Shown here: positions 1 to 4,005 of the stretch, one piece after another
Numbering within the stretch: the stretch's first letter is position 1
Layout: each line of letters begins with the position of its first letter
NCBI GenBank assembly: GCA_016926135.1
Contig: JAFGPH010000206.1
Coordinates: forward strand, 1 to 7,074
Reading direction: 5' to 3'
Length of the DNA stretch: 7,074 bases
Source: Deltaproteobacteria bacterium
Lineage (GTDB): Bacteria; Desulfobacterota; DSM-4660; Desulfatiglandales; HGW-15
Notes under the pieces: model-generated
Databases searched by the model: none
What the model was told of the DNA's origin: nothing
What the model saw: the letters and a program-made list of their open reading frames with translations, nothing else
Program-made: the position numbers and the translations under genes

Positions 1-126
1 AGCGGTTTCTCCGAATCCCAGAGAGTGAGGAGGGCACAGGAACTGGGCGCCGGGGCCTACATCAAGAAGCCTTACACCTTCGAGAAGATCGCTCTCGCCG
101 TGAGAAACGAACTGGACCGGTCATAA
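1..126 (+). CDS. Receiver domain C-terminus (partial, 5' end outside window)
   Basis: The frame is open from base 1 and ends at TAA (124-126), giving the last 41 residues of a protein whose start lies outside the window. The segment holds LGAGAYIKKPY followed by a helix, EKIALAVRNELDRS. This matches the last strand and helix of a CheY-like receiver domain. The first lysine of the KKPY motif fits the conserved lysine that contacts the phosphoryl group, followed by the usual cis-proline. The tail stops right after the domain, as in hybrid sensor kinases that end in a receiver, or in a stand-alone response regulator; the missing part would decide. The cytoplasmic phosphorelay role is known for the family. 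Any link to the exported proteins downstream is unproven, since a gap with hairpins separates them. Confidence 0.85.
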   Translation, partial: SGFSESQRVRRAQELGAGAYIKKPYTFEKIALAVRNELDRS

Positions 127-226
127 TTCATCAATTCTTCATGGATCGCTAATCCTTTCTGAACCCGCCAGGGCGATTTCCTGGTTGCTTCGCCGATCGG
201 TGCACGGTGCGGCCTTGGTCCGGTTC

Positions 227-255
227 GAAGCAGGTTCCCATGAGAACCGGGCTTC
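227..255 (+). terminator. Hairpin, possible terminator of the receiver gene
   Basis: GAAGC (227-231) pairs with GCTTC (251-255), and GGTTC (233-237) pairs with GAACC (244-248), leaving a six-base loop. An overlapping alternative pairs CCGGTTC (220-226) with GAACCGG (244-250). The tail is TGTGT rather than a clean T run, so this is a weak intrinsic terminator call. It lies about 100 bp after the stop of the receiver gene. Confidence 0.35.
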
Positions 256-350
256 TGTGTACGACAAGGAGCGGCGGTAGCGAGTCGAGGTGTTCTGTGG
301 AAATGCAGGGCGAGACACGAGACCAGGAATCCAGAGGCACCTTCTTCCTC

Positions 351-470
351 ATGAAGGTGTTTGCGTACGCTGCCCTGCTGATCATCCTGCTGAGCGGCGT
401 GTCGGCGAGCGGTGGCAGTCACGCCCCACAGAACGCGCATGATCAGACATACGCTCACCCAGGCAGATGA
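351..470 (+). CDS. Possible 39-residue exported peptide, cut short by a repeat
   Basis: ATG at 351 opens a 39-residue frame starting MKVFAYAALLIILLSGVSAS. It has a lysine, then a hydrophobic core at about residues 4-14, then a V-S-A site suited to signal peptidase I, then a short polar tail rich in His, Gln and Asp. GAGG at about 334-337 is a weak, somewhat distant ribosome site. The same frame opens earlier at 207, but the upstream part looks non-coding. The stop codon (468-470) overlaps the first bases of the palindromic repeat at 469-570, so the frame may be a gene truncated by repeat insertion, or chance. No family is recognised. The signal-peptide shape is the only real support. Confidence 0.35.
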   Translation: MKVFAYAALLIILLSGVSASGGSHAPQNAHDQTYAHPGR

Positions 471-570
471 GACCCCCTCCTGGCCCCGCTTTCCAAAAAA
501 GGGGGGGAGGAGTGCTGCGCGGTTCCCATGAACCTCCCCCTTTGAGAAAGGGGGATTGAGGGGGATTCTC
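469..570. repeat. 102-bp palindromic repeat with terminal inverted repeats
   Basis: The ends are inverted copies: GAGA then CCCCCTC (469-479), and GAGGGGG then ATTCTC (558-570). Inside are two C-rich/G-rich palindromes, an imperfect one at about 484-508 and a clean one, CCCCCTTT (536-543) against AAAGGGGG (547-554). Between them is a small hairpin, GGTTC (521-525) with GAACC (530-534). Related palindromes recur at 4183-4500 and 6466-6539. There is no coding capacity, so this fits a REP-like or MITE-like non-autonomous element. Confidence 0.65.
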
Positions 571-598
571 ACGGTAAGGCACGGGACCTCAAGACATT

Positions 599-612
599 CG
601 GCCGAAAGGCCG
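599..612 (+). promoter_or_regulatory. GNRA-capped hairpin in the leader of the zinc-ribbon gene
   Basis: CGGCC (599-603) and GGCCG (608-612) form a perfect 5-bp stem closed by a GAAA tetraloop. A further AGGCCT lies at 615-620 and could compete for the GGCC strand. The hairpin sits about 40 bp before the ATG at 653. It suggests a structured leader, but it is short and matches no riboswitch class I recognise. Confidence 0.3.
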
Positions 613-652
613 TCAGGCCTATCGAAGGAAATACGACACAGGGGAAATCACG

Positions 653-844
653 ATGTCCAAACAGGCTGAATTCTTCCAAATCGTCAAGGCGCCGGAATAC
701 CCGGCCAGGTACCTGAACGCGAAATCCACATCCACCTGCATTCGCTGCGGGAAGCCCGCCAAGGAATTCATGAACGCGTCCTCCAAAATGGAATATGGCG
801 TGTCGGGTCTCTGCGAGGCCTGTCAGAGGGATCTTCTGCATTAA
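653..844 (+). CDS. Small zinc-ribbon-like protein (63 aa)
   Basis: This 63-residue protein has two CxxC knuckles, CIRC at residues 29-32 and CEAC at 54-57, about 21 residues apart. That is the layout of a zinc-ribbon or treble-clef-like metal site. Cys29, Cys32, Cys54 and Cys57 are the likely ligands. No signal peptide or membrane segment is visible, so a cytoplasmic location is expected. The start is supported by GGGG at 641-644, eight bases ahead of the ATG, with a second purine-rich stretch at 624-630. The function is unknown; such proteins often bind nucleic acid or act as small adaptor subunits, but nothing here shows which. It stands alone between a repeat-bearing leader and a long leader of the next gene. 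The clean metal-site spacing and good ribosome site make it a likely real gene. Confidence 0.75.
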   Translation: MSKQAEFFQIVKAPEYPARYLNAKSTSTCIRCGKPAKEFMNASSKMEYGVSGLCEACQRDLLH

Positions 845-1017
845 CATGCTGGATTCTCAGGATAATACCGATTTAGCGGAATCTTCACGCACCCCTCATA
901 TTCCTCAAATATGCGGGGTAGAGGATGTCTCGCATGTTTGTAGTAAGGATAGGAATACTGAGTTTCCTTGTTGCGAAAAGGGAAGACCCGGCACAGACAA
1001 CAGGGAAGTAGTCAACT
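845..1017. other. Gene-free stretch with an imperfect hairpin
   Basis: There is no convincing gene here; a frame that overlaps the zinc-ribbon gene and runs to 1031 lacks family features and a ribosome site. The one structure seen is an imperfect 12-bp hairpin, ACCCCTCATATT (891-902) against AATATGCGGGGT (908-919), with a single mismatch. It could end transcription of the zinc-ribbon gene, but no T run follows. I found no convincing sigma-70 or sigma-54 promoter, though a promoter for the next gene should lie in or near this stretch. Confidence 0.4.
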
Positions 1018-1099
1018 GGGAACTTCGTTGACCTGAGCCCGAATCAGGTACCAAGAAGCCCGAATCATGAACGCGAGGTTCAAGTTTCGGGCTTTTTCG
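1018..1099 (+). promoter_or_regulatory. Structured leader element, copy A (attenuator-like)
   Basis: The first hairpin is built from CTTC/GAAG, TTG/CAA and ACCTG/CAGGT (1023-1035 with 1045-1058), with a bulged G on one side and AC on the other. Its 9-base loop is AGCCCGAAT. A second hairpin follows: AAGCCCGAA (1056-1064) with TTCGGGCTT (1086-1094), an inner stem TGAAC/GTTCA (1068-1072 with 1078-1082), then a short T run. The second resembles an intrinsic terminator. The loop repeats the terminator arm, so TTCGGGCTT could pair with either. Copy B lies at 3293-3375. The element is about 100 bp upstream of the PEP-CTERM gene at 1202. A mobile repeat is the main alternative. Confidence 0.6.
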
Positions 1100-1201
1100 T
1101 CACGATTGCCCTTCTTCACCGCTCTCGAAAGGGGGAACGAACAGTAGGGCTGAATCTCTCCGTTTAGAAACATCTTGTGTTGAAAGGGGGCAGGGAAGAC
1201 G

Positions 1202-2074
1202 ATGCATCGAATCAAGTGGGTGATCTTAGGGGTGGCGGCCCTGTTGTTATTGGGCCAGGGCGGCGTCCAGGCATCAGAGATCTGGTTTGTGACCTATGGA
1301 GGTGGAACGAACAGCAATTTATGGACTTACAAACATGACGCCACTCCGAGTTTGGACGACTTCACGGATCGTGGGGCCCTGCAAGGCGATTACTGGACCG
1401 ACATTGCCTTCGGCCCGGACGGGACCCTGTACGGTTTGAAGTGGGCAGGCACAGGTGGGAATGCCAGTCTATACAGTATCCCGCTTGACGACCTGAGCAA
1501 CCCCACGCTGCTCGTGGGCGGTACGGGTAAGAACCTCAATTCGCTCGGTTGGGCGAATGGAGGGATGCTCTCGAGTGACACAAGCGGCAATATGGCGTTC
1601 TTCACGAACGCATCCGGCACATGGGCTATGGAAGGCATGGTCGGAACTGTCAAGAGCGCGGGAGACATTGAGAAGGCAGCAGACGGAAACACTTACGCGG
1701 CCGGGTGGGACGAGCATTTCTATCGTGTCGACGTAACGGACCATACATACTCCCACACCCAGCTCGACCAGAACGGCATAGGGAAATATCTCTACGGTCT
1801 GGCCTTTGACCGCGACACAGGTATCTACTACGGATTCTCGAATCAGGGACAGCTGTCCACCAACCCGGAGGGCGAGAGCTACCTCTATGAGATCGCTTTC
1901 GGGTCGGGCGATGTGACCCTGACCTCGATTCTTCGGCTGGAGGACTACCTGGGTGACGGCAGCGATGACGTTTGGGGTGCGACCACATCGCCGGTCCCAA
2001 TCCCCGGTGCGGTCTGGCTTCTTGGATCGAGCCTTTTCGGCCTTGCGGCGCTGCGAAGGAAGACCCGAGGCTAG
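1202..2074 (+). CDS. PEP-CTERM exported protein with propeller-like repeats
   Basis: This 290-residue protein starts with a signal peptide: Lys5, a hydrophobic core at residues 7-18, and likely cleavage after VQA (24). The middle holds loosely repeated strands typical of beta-propeller surface proteins, such as WTDIAFGPDGTLYGL (65-79), AADGNTYAAGWDEHFYRVDV (159-178) and LYGLAFDRDTGIYYGF (197-212), followed by LYEIAF. The tail is a PEP-CTERM-type sorting signal: VPIP (265-268), a hydrophobic segment GAVWLLGSSLFGLAAL, then RRKTRG. In known systems an exosortase recognises such tails, removes them and sorts the protein to the envelope or outside. The start is supported by a purine-rich AGGGGGCAGGGAAG stretch just before ATG 1202. 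The ligand or partner is unknown, and the propeller reading comes only from repeat rhythm. It is preceded by leader element A. Confidence 0.88.
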   Translation: MHRIKWVILGVAALLLLGQGGVQASEIWFVTYGGGTNSNLWTYKHDATPSLDDFTDRGALQGDYWTDIAFGPDGTLYGLKWAGTGGNASLYSIPLDDLSNPTLLVGGTGKNLNSLGWANGGMLSSDTSGNMAFFTNASGTWAMEGMVGTVKSAGDIEKAADGNTYAAGWDEHFYRVDVTDHTYSHTQLDQNGIGKYLYGLAFDRDTGIYYGFSNQGQLSTNPEGESYLYEIAFGSGDVTLTSILRLEDYLGDGSDDVWGATTSPVPIPGAVWLLGSSLFGLAALRRKTRG

Positions 2075-2100
2075 TCAACCTTGCTTCAGAGCGATCCTGG

Positions 2101-2149
2101 CCCCCTGCCACCCGCACTCCTTTCCCTCTAAAGACAGTGTGGCAGGGGG
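2101..2149 (+). terminator. Long-stem hairpin after the 1202-2074 gene
   Basis: CCCCCTGCCAC (2101-2111) pairs perfectly with GTGGCAGGGGG (2139-2149), an 11-bp stem with a 27-base loop. It lies 27 bp after the stop. No T run follows, so termination by this hairpin alone is uncertain; it may protect the transcript end. The following GGGGGACGCAAAC looks slightly like the core of a GEMM cyclic-di-GMP riboswitch, but the rest of that motif is missing. Confidence 0.5.
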
Positions 2150-2216
2150 ACGCAAACAGCTTTCAAGGAATACAGGCAGCATCTCCATCTGCGTGGTCAT
2201 GTTGACACGAAACGCC

Positions 2217-2237
2217 GGAGGTGTCTCCCGAAGGAGA
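2217..2237 (+). promoter_or_regulatory. Ribosome site inside a hairpin, with a competing pairing
   Basis: AAGGAGA (2231-2237) is a strong ribosome site five bases before ATG 2243. It can be locked in a hairpin, TCTCC (2224-2228) with GGAGA (2233-2237), closed by a CGAA loop. The same CTCC (2225-2228) can instead pair with GGAG at 2217-2220, freeing the ribosome site. This two-state layout would allow translational control, though stem lengths are short and it may be incidental. Confidence 0.35.
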
Positions 2238-2242
2238 TTGAC

Positions 2243-3256
2243 ATGGTGCGCTTAAAGAGAAAGAGAACCTTCAAACAAACGCTTCTGGTGATCCTTTCAG
2301 GCATGTTGCTCATCTTCCTGAACGAAGGCCTTTGCTTTGCGGGATTCACCAACAACATCCTCCTCACCGGTTACTGGCCCCCCACAGGCGGGATCGACAG
2401 CATGCTCAAGCCCTTCAGCAAAGATCCCTCCCTGAACCAAGACGGCTGGATCGGTGGAAACTGGGAGAACTCAGGATACGATGTGTATGCCTATTTCCCC
2501 ACTTTTCCGGGCGGGACGGACATCAACCCGAAAGGCAACGGCGATTTCGAGGTGGACTACCAGGACACATTGAATGACTTCTCGCGGATCACAGCGGATC
2601 TGAACCCGATCGCCATCATGAGTTATGGAAACGGCGCAGGCAAGTGGGAGATCGAGTACAACGCCCGGAATCTGAGTTCGTGGTATAATGACTACGTCAG
2701 TCCTAAGCAACCCACCCCAAGTCCACCGGACGATTCCGTCGCATCCGGATATGTCCGCCACAGCACCCTCCCCGTTGAGGATATAGCGGATGCCATCAAT
2801 GCGGCAGGTCTGCCCACCATCGGCACCTCGGGCGCCTGGGTGGACTCGAACGGGAACCCCGGGGGGTTCCTCTGCGAGTACATGGCCTATTTGTGCATGT
2901 GGTATCAAGACATCCACAGCGCCGACGATGACCCTTACCGGTGCTTTGCGGCAGGCTTCACCCACGTGGCCGGAAATGTATCGGTGGCGGATGCCACGGC
3001 GGCTTCTCAAATCGCACTGCGCGAGACCATCGCATACCTCGATAGCCTCACCCCCGTCCCGATTCCCGGGACCACCGTGCTTCTGGGTTCGGCGCTCTTG
3101 GGCTTTCTGGGCGCGAGCAGGCGAAAGCTGCGCGATGCCGGATTCCACCGACTTCTCACATTTCGCAAACGGTCTGTGAACAGACCGGGGTCAGAAGCTG
3201 AGAGCACGGTGACCTTTTTGCAGATTACTCATCCATCGCTCATCATATCCAAATAA
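2243..3256 (+). CDS. Exported pyroglutamyl-peptidase I-like protein with PEP-CTERM tail
   Basis: This 337-residue protein follows the C15 cysteine peptidase pattern, which removes N-terminal pyroglutamate. After a signal peptide (basic residues 3-12, core 13-26, likely cleavage near Ala33), ILLTGYWPPTGG (39-50) matches the family's opening strand. WEIEYNARN (135-143) matches the glutamate motif, giving Glu138. STLPVEDIADAINAAGLPT (174-192) leads to GGFLCEYMAY (207-216) with Cys211, and AGFTHVAG (237-244) supplies His241. Order and spacing agree with the Glu-Cys-His triad of the family. VPIPGTTVLLGSALLGFLGASRRK (272-295) is a PEP-CTERM sorting signal. Known enzymes of this family are cytoplasmic and about 210 residues, so export and anchoring are unusual. 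The frame continues about 40 polar residues past the sorting signal, crossing a terminator-like hairpin, so the normal stop may be lost. Activity is not proven. Confidence 0.8.
   Translation: MVRLKRKRTFKQTLLVILSGMLLIFLNEGLCFAGFTNNILLTGYWPPTGGIDSMLKPFSKDPSLNQDGWIGGNWENSGYDVYAYFPTFPGGTDINPKGNGDFEVDYQDTLNDFSRITADLNPIAIMSYGNGAGKWEIEYNARNLSSWYNDYVSPKQPTPSPPDDSVASGYVRHSTLPVEDIADAINAAGLPTIGTSGAWVDSNGNPGGFLCEYMAYLCMWYQDIHSADDDPYRCFAAGFTHVAGNVSVADATAASQIALRETIAYLDSLTPVPIPGTTVLLGSALLGFLGASRRKLRDAGFHRLLTFRKRSVNRPGSEAESTVTFLQITHPSLIISK
3170..3219 (+). terminator. Two hairpins and a T run inside the 3' end of the C15-like frame
   Basis: CGGTCTG (3170-3176) pairs with CAGACCG (3181-3187) around a TGAA loop. 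Next, GGTCA (3189-3193) pairs with TGACC (3210-3214), followed by TTTTT (3215-3219), like an intrinsic terminator. The sequence also recalls GGGGTCAG-type palindromes found with REP elements. It lies inside the open frame, after the point where the sorting signal would normally end. Confidence 0.45.
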
Positions 3257-3292
3257 CCGGGGGATATGTTTCGATACGGATGATTTGGCAAA

Positions 3293-3375
3293 GGGAACTT
3301 CGTTGACCTGACCCGAACGGCAGGTACCAAGAAGCCCGAACCAGAGCCGCAAAGGCTCGGGTTCGGGCTTCTCTA
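3293..3375 (+). promoter_or_regulatory. Structured leader element, copy B (attenuator-like)
   Basis: This copy repeats copy A: GGGAACTTCGTTGACCTG is identical (3293-3310) and CAGGTACCAAGAAGCCCGAA is identical (3321-3340). The ACCTG/CAGGT hairpin has a 10-base loop, ACCCGAACGG. The second hairpin pairs AAGCCCGAACC (3332-3342) with GGTTCGGGCTT (3360-3370), with an inner stem GAGCC/GGCTC (3344-3348 with 3354-3358), then CTCTATTT. The inner stem differs from copy A on both strands yet still pairs, which supports selection for RNA structure. It ends only about 15 bases before the ribosome site of the next gene, well placed for attenuation. Confidence 0.62.
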
Positions 3376-3398
3376 TTTGAAGCAAGGGGGAAATGATG

Positions 3399-3968
3399 AT
3401 GAAAGCGTACGTTTTGTCAAGGACTTCAGCGAATCGAAGGAATCTCATCTTGTGGGTCTGCTTGTTATGCAGCATGCTTTTACTCTCGGGGCCTCTCACG
3501 GCTCGAGCACATGACATGAACATCACCATGGACTTCAGTGACTTTGGGCTACAGGAATTCCAACATTATGACGACGACCCTTTCAAAGGCTGGCTGAATC
3601 TGGCAGTGACCAATACAGGAACCGAGGCATGGGGCGATTTTCATTTTCAGATTTTCCAGGTGCCGGGTTCTGGTGCTGTGGACAATGTGGACTTCATAGT
3701 AAATGCACCCTATCAGCCCATTAGCGGCCAGACCCCGCTATCCTGGAATCTGAGCCAGGACGGCTCCACACTGGATCTCTTCTTCTATGGAGACCCTGTG
3801 CTACCCAATGAGCAAGCGACCTTCTCAGTATACACGGACAATACAGCGGACAAGGTATCTTTCTTTGGTGTTCAGGTCTGGCCTACACCGGTCCCCATTC
3901 CCGGCGCGGTGTGGCTCTTGGGCTCCGGGCTGGTTAGCCTGGCGGCCCTAAAAAGACGATTCTCTTAG
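3399..3968 (+). CDS. PEP-CTERM exported protein of unknown function (189 aa)
   Basis: Three in-frame ATGs lie at 3393, 3396 and 3399. The third is chosen because AAGGGGG (3384-3390) is then eight bases away; from the first it would be only two. Numbering from 3399, a long signal peptide has basic residues 8-14, a core at 16-31 (LILWVCLLCSMLLL) and likely cleavage after ARA (37). The mature part is acidic and aromatic, with strand-like stretches such as GWLNLAVTNTGTEAWGDFHFQIF, and no catalytic motif I recognise; it looks like a small beta-sandwich. The tail, VPIPGAVWLLGSGLVSLAALKRR (165-187), is a textbook PEP-CTERM-type signal and nearly matches the tail of the 1202-2074 gene. Leader element B sits directly upstream, so expression of both genes may share a control. 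Confidence 0.87.
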   Translation: MKAYVLSRTSANRRNLILWVCLLCSMLLLSGPLTARAHDMNITMDFSDFGLQEFQHYDDDPFKGWLNLAVTNTGTEAWGDFHFQIFQVPGSGAVDNVDFIVNAPYQPISGQTPLSWNLSQDGSTLDLFFYGDPVLPNEQATFSVYTDNTADKVSFFGVQVWPTPVPIPGAVWLLGSGLVSLAALKRRFS

Positions 3969-4005
3969 CCACTTTCCCACGGGTGTTTTTCCCTCTTTCC
4001 TCCCC

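Noticed and set aside
795..1031. A 78-residue + strand frame overlapping the zinc-ribbon gene
   Set aside because: It overlaps the better supported gene in another frame, has no ribosome site, signal or family motif, and runs into the structured leader element.
985..1035. Sigma-54 promoter upstream of the PEP-CTERM genes
   Set aside because: GGCAC at 990-994 and TTGGCA at 3285-3290 lack the GC at the correct -12 spacing, so neither fits the -24/-12 consensus.
1390..2117. Several long minus-strand frames opposite the propeller-like gene
   Set aside because: They are antisense shadows of a well supported + strand gene, and their compositions are biased (Arg/Pro-rich) with no recognisable domain.
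2139..2242. GEMM (cyclic-di-GMP-I) riboswitch before the C15-like gene
   Set aside because: GGGGGACGCAAAC resembles the GEMM core, but the GGCAAACC segment, the second conserved stem and the tetraloop receptor are missing.
2471..3148. A 225-residue minus-strand frame opposite the C15-like gene
   Set aside because: The + strand shows catalytic motifs, a signal peptide and a sorting tail; the minus frame has none and is a codon-bias shadow.
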